Assembly (NCBI RefSeq): GCF_017884005.1
Contig: NZ_QFAY01000024.1
Coordinates: 1 to 45,720, forward strand
Reading direction: 5' to 3'
Origin: Streptococcus panodentis
GTDB taxonomy: Bacteria > Bacillota > Bacilli > Lactobacillales > Streptococcaceae
DNA: 45,720 nucleotides
In this document: one piece after another, positions 16,538 through 24,081 of the stretch
Numbering within the stretch: the first letter of the stretch is position 1
How the letters are laid out: each line of letters starts with the position of its first letter
The notes under the pieces: model-generated
The model's database searches: none
The model's input: only the letters and a program-made list of their open reading frames with translations
Told to the model about the DNA's origin: nothing
Translations under genes and position numbers: made by a program

Positions 16538-16969
16538 TTAATTTTGTAATACTGTCAGCTTAGGAACACTGACAAACTCCGTCTCCCATTCTTTATCGAC
16601 ATATTTGAATACTTCCTCAATAATTTTTAATAATTCCTGCTCTTTTGAAAGGACTGATTCAGGAACTCTGATTGCATTTATTCTTTCCTTAGCTAAGCCT
16701 TTTTGTACTAAAATCTCTCCAGCTTCATCCCAAACAGGACGTGCAGAAGTATCAACAGTTGTAATATTTAATTCAATCACCTGATTTTCCCAAATTAAAA
16801 TATAGTCTGTTGAATAATCATCACGGTACGGATTACGGGTAATCCATAAAAAGACTCCTTTTCCCTTGTCTGCTGTCCATGACTGCTGCTCAAATCGAAT
16901 ATCATCAAATCCTAAATTTTCAAGCATTTCCTTATATTCCAAAGGTACTAGCTCATTCACAAAAACCAT
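16538..16969 (-). CDS. ~140-aa partner of 247-aa family (candidate immunity), copy 1
   Basis: This 143-aa soluble protein begins NELVPLEYKEMLENLGFDD like copy 2. Beyond about residue 65 it is closer to copy 3 (VIELNITTVDTS; IPESxVxxE as VPESVLSKE), so it is a mosaic of the other two. It has an AAGGAGGA ribosome site and TATAAT at 17002-17007 upstream. It is encoded 25 bases before the 247-aa copy 1. Confidence 0.62.
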   Translation of the reverse strand: MVFVNELVPLEYKEMLENLGFDDIRFEQQSWTADKGKGVFLWITRNPYRDDYSTDYILIWENQVIELNITTVDTSARPVWDEAGEILVQKGLAKERINAIRVPESVLSKEQELLKIIEEVFKYVDKEWETEFVSVPKLTVLQN

Positions 16970-17102
16970 TGCGGTTCCTCCTTATTATTTTTTTTTCATA
17001 TATTATACCGGACTTACGGTTTTTTCGGAAGCGTTTTTAAAGACAGATTCCTAAATTCTATCCAGTTTTGTGGAAATTTGAGCATAAAAAAAGACCTTGC
17101 GG
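16970..17102 (-). repeat. Junction repeat with promoter, type 1, copy 3
   Basis: This third copy of the type 1 junction has TATAAT at 17002-17007 on the minus strand. It follows the natural stop (17103-17105) of the lipase tail that the IS element has cut off from its gene. Confidence 0.7.
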
Positions 17103-17143
17103 TTACTTGTTTATCCTATCTCCATCCGCTCCCTTTCCGCTAA

Positions 17144-17954
17144 GAACCTGTATTCACAACCTCATAAAGTCTTTAAAATTCGACTAATGTGAGATAGTTT
17201 TACAAACGCAACCTCAGATGATACCGATTTCTCAACATCCTTGGCTAATCTTCGGGAATGATTCAGCCATGAGAAAGTCCGCTCTACGACCCAACGCTTT
17301 GGGATGATGCGCCAACTTCCTTTGATTTTTTCAGAAATATCTACTGGACACTGAAACTCCTGTGCCATCATCTCCTCAAAACTTTTTCGATAACCAGCAT
17401 CAGCTGAAAAAGCCTTGATTGTCGGAAATTCTGCCATCACTTGACGCGCTACTAAAATTCCTGATTTTGTGTCATGAAGATTCGCTGCATGAACTACAAC
17501 ATCAAGAAGATTCCCCATGGTATCCACCACAATGTGCCGCTTTCTCCCTTTGACTTTTTTACCGCCGTCAATGCCTCGCTCCTCTGCAGCATCCGTTGTT
17601 TTCACACTTTGAGAATCAATGATAGCATAGGTTGGAGAGGCTGCTCTGCCAGCTTTTAGTCGCTTTTTTTTACAAGCTCTGTCAAGATGGTATCCCACAA
17701 ACCACTCACCTTGGCACGACGAAAGAAACTCCACACCGTTGGATAGGGAGGGAAGTCATGAGGGAGCATGCGCCATTGACAGCCGGTTTTAGTGATGTAC
17801 AAAGTCGCATTAACAAGTTCTCGTTTAGACCATTTATAGGTGCGGTGGTTGGAGAAATAGGGCTCAATCTTAGCCCATTCTTGATCGGTTAAGTCAGTAT
17901 CATATGCTTTTCGTGTCATAACTCTAGTTTAACATTTTTTGTGAATACAGGTTC
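17144..17954 (-). mobile_element. IS5-family insertion sequence, intact
   Basis: The element has perfect 16-base terminal inverted repeats, GAACCTGTATTCACAA at the left end and its complement at the right. It is flanked by TAA on both sides (a CTAAG duplication if the element is taken two bases shorter), so this is a clean insertion. It interrupts the last 12 codons of an RTX-like lipase: the missing SGKGADGDRINK and stop lie at 17103-17140. The ~811-base length and two-frame DDE transposase fit the IS427/IS1381-like branch of IS5. Confidence 0.9.
17162..17919 (-). CDS. IS5-family DDE transposase, two frames joined by -1 frameshift
   Basis: Frame A (17656-17919, 87 aa) holds the N-terminal helix-turn-helix region (LTDQEWAKIEPYF, TGCQWRMLPHDFPPYPTVW). 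Frame B (ending 17162) holds the catalytic core with IIDSQSVKT, SADAGYR and VVERTFSWLNHSRRL, that is D, D and E of the triad. The frames overlap at a run of eight A on the coding strand, GTAAAAAAAAGC. A -1 slip there (A AAA AAA) leads from frame A to B and makes a ~260-aa protein. This is the usual expression strategy in this group, so the element may be active. Confidence 0.88.
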
Positions 17955-19092
17955 TAAGATCCAGAAATTCGACATCTCCTGCAGCACCACCGGTCAATCG
18001 ATCGGAACCTCCTTCTCCATAAATAGTATCATCACCATTTTGACCGTCTATAGCATCATTAGAGATTCCGCCTCTTAAGTCTTCACTAAAGGTCCGATCT
18101 ACCACCCTTTTACTTGCCAGCCCATTTATAATAAGTAATTTTCCGAGTATTTCCTTCTGCTCAGGACTGAAATCCTCTGTTAGTTTTTTCAAAGGATTGA
18201 CAATTAGAAAGTTTTCAAGATTTTTTAGGGTGTAGTTATCAACAGCTTTAAATCCTGAAAATAGATTATTATTTGATGGATAATATTCACCCTTTTCAAA
18301 GACTGATAAAATATCTTTGATATGCTTCTGAGCTCTAGCTTCTAAGAAATTCCCCTGCAAGTGCCAGCCTGTATCTGGAAATTCATACTCAAACCCTAGA
18401 TAGAAACCGCCGCCAAGATTTGAAAGCATATTCAAGACATCATCTGTCGAGCGGAAGCGGATGACTTCCCCGGTAAAGCCTTTTCGGCGGCTTTCAATGT
18501 CCTGCACCGTCTTCATGTACTTGAAGAAGAGTTCGGCTGCTAGTGTGGGGCTTTTCTTTAATACAGCCGCAAATACTGGAAGAGAAAACAAGAGATATAG
18601 CGGCGCTGCATTGTAGACAACCGTCTTAGGGGTGTTGAACTCCAGTGCCACTCGCTGGGCATAGTTGCCGCCCAGTGAGTGACCTGTCAAGGTTGTAATC
18701 TTAGCCCCTTTTGTCGCTGCAATTCGCTGCGCTTCCCTGTAAAAGTCAAAGGCAGACTGATAGTGGCCGCCCTGACCCAATCCAATATCAATCAGGTCCG
18801 TCAGCCAGTCATTAGCGGCATCTGTCGAGTTATTGGTCCCTGCATAGCCGACAATCACCTCTTTTTTCTTGGTGTCCAGAAAAGCAACACCGGTCATACT
18901 AGTCTTCGGATCATGGCGGCTGTGTAAATATACTAAACCATCAGGAATTGGTCTATTTTTTATTAGTTGCTTATTTATAAAATCATCCGATACTTTTGAA
19001 GGAAGATTTTTGTTGTAAAGAATATTTGCACGCCATTCATCTTCTACAAAATAAACTACATCCATAATATAGCTTGTGAACTCTTTATTCAT
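17929..19092 (-). CDS. GHSLGG lipase with RTX-like repeats, 3' end displaced by IS
   Basis: The first ~370 residues are nearly identical to the lipase at 11429-12721 apart from residues ~1-55. They include TGHSLGGN, RSTDDVL, TGWHLQG and the RTX-like units NDAIDG, NGDDTIYG, GGSDRLTGG. After VEFLDL the frame enters the IS and ends with RTCIHKKC. The original last 12 residues are stranded beyond the IS at 17103-17140. The catalytic domain is untouched, so the protein may still be made; whether the tail is needed is unknown. It is preceded by its lipoprotein (19153-19797). Confidence 0.82.
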   Translation of the reverse strand: MNKEFTSYIMDVVYFVEDEWRANILYNKNLPSKVSDDFINKQLIKNRPIPDGLVYLHSRHDPKTSMTGVAFLDTKKKEVIVGYAGTNNSTDAANDWLTDLIDIGLGQGGHYQSAFDFYREAQRIAATKGAKITTLTGHSLGGNYAQRVALEFNTPKTVVYNAAPLYLLFSLPVFAAVLKKSPTLAAELFFKYMKTVQDIESRRKGFTGEVIRFRSTDDVLNMLSNLGGGFYLGFEYEFPDTGWHLQGNFLEARAQKHIKDILSVFEKGEYYPSNNNLFSGFKAVDNYTLKNLENFLIVNPLKKLTEDFSPEQKEILGKLLIINGLASKRVVDRTFSEDLRGGISNDAIDGQNGDDTIYGEGGSDRLTGGAAGDVEFLDLRTCIHKKC

Positions 19093-19152
19093 TACTTTCT
19101 CCTATAAACTTAAATTTTTATTCTACTGTAATAGCTTCAAAAAAATATGCTT

Positions 19153-19797
19153 TTAAACCTCTTTGAACCGAAATACTAGAGTAGTATTTTTCAGATAGAT
19201 CATATTGTGGATCCCCCCTAATTCAAAAATAACTGAAGAATCATAGGATGTGCCTATATATTCATTTATAACTTTATCTTTCACTTGATAACGCAGGGTA
19301 TATTTTCTGGATACTGGATTTTCCATCACAGCTTCAAGATTAAGTGAACTTAGGTAAGCACTGTCAATGGTCATCCGTGTAAAAAAGAATTTTATATTTT
19401 TTACACTATCTTCTAAAATTTGTCCATCCAGTGTTTGAACCCCATCCTTATCAGAATAAGAAATCGGTATTCTGACAACTTCCTCTGCTGATGGGATTTC
19501 ATCTTTATAAACCGTCTTAATATAAGTGCCCTCAATTGTTTTTGTGTCTGGTTTCCCCTCCAAACTTATCTCATGTGTAACATTTAAATTATTTTCAAAT
19601 TTATCAACTACATGTCTAATTTTAAATCCCTTGGGAAACTTCTTAAACAAATCCTCTGCCTTGGCAGTCGGGTAAACTTCCGAGATTCGTGAAAATCTCT
19701 CTTCAAATTCCTGTCTTTTTGCGTTTTCCATGATGGAGCACCCCACTAATATGATTCCTGCAAGCAATAGGCTTGCTAATGCACATAATTTTTTCAT
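19153..19797 (-). CDS. Lipoprotein of the lipase island (candidate immunity), copy 4
   Basis: This 214-aa lipoprotein has the signal MKKLCALASLLLAGIILVGC and lipobox LVGC. The mature region starts EERFSRISEVYPTAKAEDLFKK and FPKGF, close to the copy at 12740-13414, including IPISYSDKDGVQ and LDGQIL. It lies 60 bases before the IS-damaged lipase and directly after the truncated lipase at 19816, whose stop is close to its GGAAGGAGG ribosome site. Confidence 0.8.
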   Translation of the reverse strand: MKKLCALASLLLAGIILVGCSIMENAKRQEFEERFSRISEVYPTAKAEDLFKKFPKGFKIRHVVDKFENNLNVTHEISLEGKPDTKTIEGTYIKTVYKDEIPSAEEVVRIPISYSDKDGVQTLDGQILEDSVKNIKFFFTRMTIDSAYLSSLNLEAVMENPVSRKYTLRYQVKDKVINEYIGTSYDSSVIFELGGIHNMIYLKNTTLVFRFKEV

Positions 19798-19815
19798 CCC
19801 GTCCTCCTTCCATTG

Positions 19816-20256
19816 CTAAGCACTCCGCTGCGCATAATTCCCCCCAAGCGAATGACCAGTCACCAGAGAAGGTTTCCCGTAAGTACTGGCAATATAATCG
19901 TAAAACTTAAATGCACTTTCATAGTGTCCGCCAACTCCTAATCCGATAAAAATAATATCCGTAAGAATTAAATCTTTATCCTTCTCGCCTTTTCTGAGGT
20001 TAGTTCCTGTATATCCAATGATAATCTTACCGGTTGAAATATCCCTAAAAGCAACGCCAGTCATACCAGTGCGATAATCATGCTTGGCATCCAAAAATTC
20101 CAAATTTTTCGGTTTTGGATATTCATTACTGTCTCTATTATAAACTTTAATCGAGTTTATATGTTTCTCTATCTGTGATATTGATAATCCATCCAGATAT
20201 AAATTTTCAATCAAATAACTCGTCAGCATGACATAAGTTGAATTGTCCAGTTCCAT
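19816..20256 (-). pseudogene. GHSLGG lipase, truncated after the nucleophile
   Basis: This 146-aa fragment is a distinct member of the lipase family (LDAKHDYRTGMTGVAFRD, IIGYTGTN, GLGVGGHYESAFKFYD). It ends just after GHSLGGNYAQR with SA and a stop. In the full-length lipases VALEFNTP and ~250 more residues follow. The Asp and His of the triad and the RTX-like region are absent, so it cannot be an active lipase. Its upstream lipoprotein gene is kept. Confidence 0.8.
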
Positions 20257-20267
20257 GTCCTTCTCCT

Positions 20268-20936
20268 TTAATTTTCATTATCTTCATGGATAACTCCATA
20301 AATAGTTTCGTAAATATCAAATTTGCTTGCTCTAACAATAGTTTTGCTTGCATAAGTTTTACTAGGATGCAAAAAATCAATTGAGAGTTCAATCTTGGTG
20401 TTATCACTTACTCCTAGATAATTGGCTATCCATTTATTGGTGAAATTGTAATCAAGTCTTTCATCACCAGATACTGGATTTTCAAAGTAGTTCCGTAGCT
20501 CAAGTTTTGAAATCACTTGCCGGTTTAGGGTTAATTTTGTGAACAGAAATTCCACTTTCGACAAGGTTGGATTAATAGGGGAACCATCAAGTGCCACAAT
20601 GCCCTGACCCTCCACATAGCGGACTGGCATTTCTTCAAGCGTCTCTGGTGTCTCTGGAACATAGTCCACTTTTTTATATGAACCTGTTATTTCTTGATTA
20701 GTTGAATCCCCCTTCAAATCCAACTTATAACTAAAATAATGTGCATCTGAAGGCTCAGCTACTGAATAATATATCTCAAACCCTTTCGGAAATTTCTCAA
20801 ACAAATCCGAAACCTTCTCTGTCGGGTAGACCTCTGACAAAAAATCCAAGTCCTTCTCAAGTTTCTCCCTGTCTACCTTGTTAGACTGATTGCCAAGAAT
20901 GCCGCAACCAGACAGCAAGACCGTCAGCAGCAACAC
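20268..20936 (-). CDS. Lipoprotein of the lipase island, start codon out of frame
   Basis: This frame encodes a lipoprotein with LLLTVLLSGC and VYPTEKVSDLFEKFPKGFE. The natural start ATG at 20959, behind AAGGAGG, is in another frame: the DNA reads ATG AAAAAGG AATAA and stops after four codons. One extra A in that run would restore MKKGIIGCVLLLTV and a perfect lipobox. As it stands only a GTG at 20936 could start it, giving a very short signal peptide. This is either a recent null mutation or slipped-strand phase variation. A truncated lipase follows. Confidence 0.7.
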   Translation of the reverse strand: MLLLTVLLSGCGILGNQSNKVDREKLEKDLDFLSEVYPTEKVSDLFEKFPKGFEIYYSVAEPSDAHYFSYKLDLKGDSTNQEITGSYKKVDYVPETPETLEEMPVRYVEGQGIVALDGSPINPTLSKVEFLFTKLTLNRQVISKLELRNYFENPVSGDERLDYNFTNKWIANYLGVSDNTKIELSIDFLHPSKTYASKTIVRASKFDIYETIYGVIHEDNEN

Positions 20937-20959
20937 ACAGCCGATTATTCCTTTTTCAT

Positions 20960-21353
20960 AGAGACCTCCTTATATATACCCTGTCCGCCTTTTTTGGAGC
21001 AGATTTTTGCTCCATAGCCAATCTGAAGCGCTTCCAAAAAAACTTTCACACCATACTAATAACTAGTAATAAAACTTTGTAAAACCACTTTATGATATAT
21101 CAACTTGTTTTTATTATATGTTTTTCCATGTTTTTTGTAAATAGTTTTTGAGTGCTTTTTAGATTATTTTCCCGCTGTTTTTCAAGTTTCAGGCCAGCTC
21201 TATTCGATACTGTTTCACTAATGTCTGTGGCAAAATGATTGTCACACAATCTCCCTAAGAAAACCTTCACCATCAAAAAACTTAAATATTTAACTACTGC
21301 AAATTTTTTCCTCCGTCAAAAGGAGGTCAAATTTTCCTTGCGCCGTCTTTTTA
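20960..21353. other. Intergenic region between divergent genes
   Basis: About 400 AT-rich bases lie between the leftward lipase island and the rightward LtaS-like gene. On the minus strand TATATA at about 20971-20976 sits just before AAGGAGG of the lipoprotein. A small inverted repeat CCTCC..GGAGG lies at 21310-21326. No gene, tRNA or long repeat is seen. Confidence 0.5.
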
Positions 21354-21362
21354 TGATATACT
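21354..21362 (+). promoter_or_regulatory. Extended -10 promoter of the LtaS-like gene
   Basis: TGATATACT is an extended -10 element (TATACT at 21357-21362), about 47 bases upstream of the GTG start at 21409. The -35 region has no convincing consensus. An AAGGAAG ribosome site lies about 10 bases before the start. Confidence 0.55.
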
Positions 21363-21408
21363 TAAGAGAAGAAAATTTTTAGGAAATAAGACAAGGAAGT
21401 ACCTTTCT

Positions 21409-23610
21409 GTGAAAAAAACAAGCAAGATTTTGCTCAATTTCATGAGTACAAGACTCGGTTTTGTCTTGGTTTTACTGCTCCTTTACTGGTTGAAAACCAT
21501 GTGGGCCTATACCATTGATTTTAATTTAGACATTCAAAGTGCTTACCAAGTATTTCTGGCAATTATCAATCCCTTCCCTATCGCTCTGCTCTTGATTGGG
21601 CTGGCTCTCTATCTGAAGAGAACAAAATTATTCTATTTCTTTGCTCTGGGGATTTACAGTCTCCTTTGTATCTGGCTGATTTCAAACTCTATCTACTATC
21701 GGGAATTCAGTGATTTTGTCACGGTCAACACCATGCTGGCTTCCAGCAGTGTTTCTGCAGGTCTGGGCGAAGCCGCTCTGGAACTCTTCCGGCCTTGGGA
21801 TATTATCTATATCCTTGATTTCCCGATTTTAGGATTTTTATTCTTTAAGAAATACCTCCGCACTGATCCGCGTCCCTTCAATAAGCGTGCCGGCTTTGCC
21901 ATCACCTCGCTGTCTGCCATGCTCTTTTCAGCCAATCTCTTTTTGGCAGAGGTGGACCGGCCTGAGCTGCTGACCCGCGGCTTCTCCAACTACTATATCG
22001 TCCGGGCTCTGGGCCTGCCGGCCTTTCTGGGCTACAGTGCCAATCAGACCTACAGTGCCAACAAAGAGCGCTCCAAGGCCTCAGAAAAAGATTTGGAACC
22101 CGTCACTCAGTATATCCAATCGCATTATGCCGAGCCAAACAATGACTATTACGGCATTGCCAAAGGCCGCAATGTGATTTATCTCCATCTGGAAAGCTTC
22201 CAGCAGTTCCTGATCGACTATAAGCTGCAGAAAGACGGGAAAGAATACGAAGTAACGCCTTTCCTCAACTCTCTCTATCATTCCAACTCAACCCTGGCCT
22301 TCTCCAATATCTTTAATCAGGTCAAGGCTGGGAAAACCTCCGATGCGGAAACCATGCTGGAAACAGGCCTCTTCGGTCTCAACCAAGGCTCCTTTATGGT
22401 CAACTACGGCGGAACCAATACCCAGCAGGCAGCCCCTTTCATCCTGTCTAAAAACGGCGACTATACTTCTGCTGTTTTCCATGGAAATACCGGCAGCTTC
22501 TGGAACCGCAACACAGCCTACAAGCAGTGGGGCTACAACTACTTCTTTGACGCCTCCTACTTCACCAAGCAGGATGATACCAACTCCTTCCAATACGGCC
22601 TGAATGACAAGGTCATGCTGAAAGACTCCATCAAATACTTAGAGCATCTGCAGCAGCCTTTCTATGCTAAGTATATCACCGTCTCCAACCACTATCCTTA
22701 CACCACCAGCCTGATTGGCGATGAGATTGGCTTTCCGCTGGCTGATACCAAGGACGAAACCATCAATGGCTATTTTGCGACAGCCAATTATCTGGATGCT
22801 TCGATCAAGTCTTTCTTTGACTATCTAAAAGAATCCGGCCTTTATGACAACTCCGTGATCGTCCTTTACGGCGACCACTTCGGGATTTCCCAGTCCCGCA
22901 ATCCGGATTTGGCTCCCCTTTTGGGCAAAAATTCGGAAACTTGGTCCAGCTATGACAATGCCATGATGCAGCGCGTCCCTTATATGGTCGTGGTGCCGGG
23001 CATGGACAAGGGAAAGATTATTGATACTTATGGCGGCCAAATCGACATGCTGCCGACGCTGGAGCACCTGCTAGGTATCTCTTCCAAAAACTATCTCCAG
23101 GTCGGTCAGGATTTGCTGTCACCGCAGCACCAGCAAATCGTTGCCTTTCGCTCCAGCAATAACTTTGTCACCCCTAAGTACACCAGCTTTAATGGCCGGA
23201 CCTACTACACTCAGACTGGCGAAGAAATCACCAATCCGGACGAAACGATTAAGAAAGAACTGGAAGAAATCCGGACGGCGGCCAATACCCAGCTCAATAT
23301 CAGCGACTCTATTCAAACCGGCGATCTAATCCGTTTCTATAAAGGCAATGACTTGGGCAAGGTCAATCCGGATGATTACTCTTATCTCAATTCGATGAAG
23401 GCTCTCTTGGCCATTGAAAAGGAAAAGGGCGACCAATCGACCAGCCTTTACTCTAAGCGGGGCGGAGTATCAACCGTTGATCTCTTTAACTCGCCAAGCT
23501 ATCGCGCCCTCCATCCAGAGCAGTTCCAGACCAGCAGCAGCGACGAAGAAGGCAGCGCGGAAGCCTCTTCCAGCTCTTCCTCCTCCAGCTCAGTGGCTGC
23601 TCCATCCTAA
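21409..23610 (+). CDS. LtaS-family lipoteichoic acid synthase (sulfatase family)
   Basis: This 733-aa membrane enzyme transfers glycerol phosphate from phosphatidylglycerol to build the lipoteichoic acid chain on the outer membrane face, or acts on a related polymer. Five membrane segments fill residues ~10-180, then comes the outside sulfatase-type domain. Metal and catalytic residues by analogy with S. aureus LtaS are Glu262 (LHLESFQ), nucleophile Thr310 (GKTSDAE) and Asp489/His490 (YGDHFG). The last ~25 residues are a low-complexity Ser-rich tail (SSSDEEGSAEASSS). It starts at GTG. It is transcribed alone and in the opposite sense to its neighbours. Confidence 0.88.
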   Translation: MKKTSKILLNFMSTRLGFVLVLLLLYWLKTMWAYTIDFNLDIQSAYQVFLAIINPFPIALLLIGLALYLKRTKLFYFFALGIYSLLCIWLISNSIYYREFSDFVTVNTMLASSSVSAGLGEAALELFRPWDIIYILDFPILGFLFFKKYLRTDPRPFNKRAGFAITSLSAMLFSANLFLAEVDRPELLTRGFSNYYIVRALGLPAFLGYSANQTYSANKERSKASEKDLEPVTQYIQSHYAEPNNDYYGIAKGRNVIYLHLESFQQFLIDYKLQKDGKEYEVTPFLNSLYHSNSTLAFSNIFNQVKAGKTSDAETMLETGLFGLNQGSFMVNYGGTNTQQAAPFILSKNGDYTSAVFHGNTGSFWNRNTAYKQWGYNYFFDASYFTKQDDTNSFQYGLNDKVMLKDSIKYLEHLQQPFYAKYITVSNHYPYTTSLIGDEIGFPLADTKDETINGYFATANYLDASIKSFFDYLKESGLYDNSVIVLYGDHFGISQSRNPDLAPLLGKNSETWSSYDNAMMQRVPYMVVVPGMDKGKIIDTYGGQIDMLPTLEHLLGISSKNYLQVGQDLLSPQHQQIVAFRSSNNFVTPKYTSFNGRTYYTQTGEEITNPDETIKKELEEIRTAANTQLNISDSIQTGDLIRFYKGNDLGKVNPDDYSYLNSMKALLAIEKEKGDQSTSLYSKRGGVSTVDLFNSPSYRALHPEQFQTSSSDEEGSAEASSSSSSSSSVAAPS

Positions 23611-23615
23611 TGAAA

Positions 23616-23800
23616 AAGGCGGTGGGACAGAACTAAATTTTTAAAAATTTAGTTCGTCGTCCCAGCCCCGCGAGGATGATTAGGAGCTTTTTGGAGTCTA
23701 AAAGACGAACAAAAAGTCCAATCAGCTACCGCGCCAAAAGTTTTTTACCAAAACAAAGCGAGACTGAAAGACTTTTGTCTCAGCCTCTCAGAACGTAGAC
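23616..23800. repeat. Dispersed modular repeat, copy B (inverted)
   Basis: The copy begins GGCGGTGGGACAGAACTAAA and contains the palindrome AACTAAATTT..AAATTTAGTT, then modules that are the reverse complement of 38985-39205 (for example ACCAAAACAAAGCGAGACTG against CAGTCTCGCTTTGTTTTGGT). It lies directly after the LtaS-like stop, where the palindrome could also terminate transcription. Confidence 0.8.
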
Positions 23801-23862
23801 AAATTCCATTTTCTTTGTAAAAATTTTATAAATTCTTACAAAGAATTAAGAAAAAGCTCATT

Positions 23863-23870
23863 GCTATAAT
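23863..23870 (+). promoter_or_regulatory. Extended -10 promoter before the candidate ncRNA
   Basis: TTGCTATAAT contains TGCTATAAT, a perfect extended -10 box with TATAAT at 23865-23870. No open reading frame follows; instead a highly structured stretch begins about 7 bases later. The -35 region is weak. Confidence 0.55.
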
Positions 23871-23876
23871 TAAAAC

Positions 23877-24081
23877 AAAGATCAACCAAGTCTTTCTGCT
23901 GTGAGAAAAGCGCCTGAAACTCTTTAGTTTCAGGCGCTCGGAAGATTTGAGACTTTAGGCTCAAATCTTAGGTATGGAATTCCGAAGGAAGTCGCTACCG
24001 TCCGCACTCACTTAAGGAAAGACTTTGGATAACTTTGTCTTCAGTCTCAACGTAAGAATAACAGGTATTCTTACGTTTTTT
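23877..24081 (+). ncRNA. Structured non-coding RNA candidate (~205 nt)
   Basis: The 5' and 3' parts pair over a long closing stem: CCAAGTCTTTC at 23886-23896 with GAAAGACTTTGG at 24017-24028, and then GTGAG with CTCAC inside it. Enclosed are two perfect hairpins, GCGCCTGAAAC..GTTTCAGGCGC and AGATTTGAG..CTCAAATCT, and a smaller GGTA-UUCC-gaa-GGAA-TACC arm. A strong terminator hairpin ends it. Promoter, multibranch fold and terminator on one strand support an independent small RNA. It is not tmRNA, SRP RNA or RNase P RNA by motifs. The asd-motif RNA of lactic acid bacteria is one known candidate; I cannot confirm it. Confidence 0.6.
24051..24081 (+). terminator. Intrinsic terminator of the candidate ncRNA
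   Basis: A perfect 10-base stem, CGTAAGAATA and TATTCTTACG, with a 5-base loop is followed by six T. The T run lies inside the last codons of the convergent pulA gene. Confidence 0.8.

Noticed and set aside
23877..24081. Candidate ncRNA read as tmRNA, 6S, SRP or RNase P RNA
   Set aside because: No tRNA-like ends or tag frame (tmRNA), no single rod with central bubble (6S), no GGAAGCAGCC-type SRP loop and no RNase P core motifs are seen.
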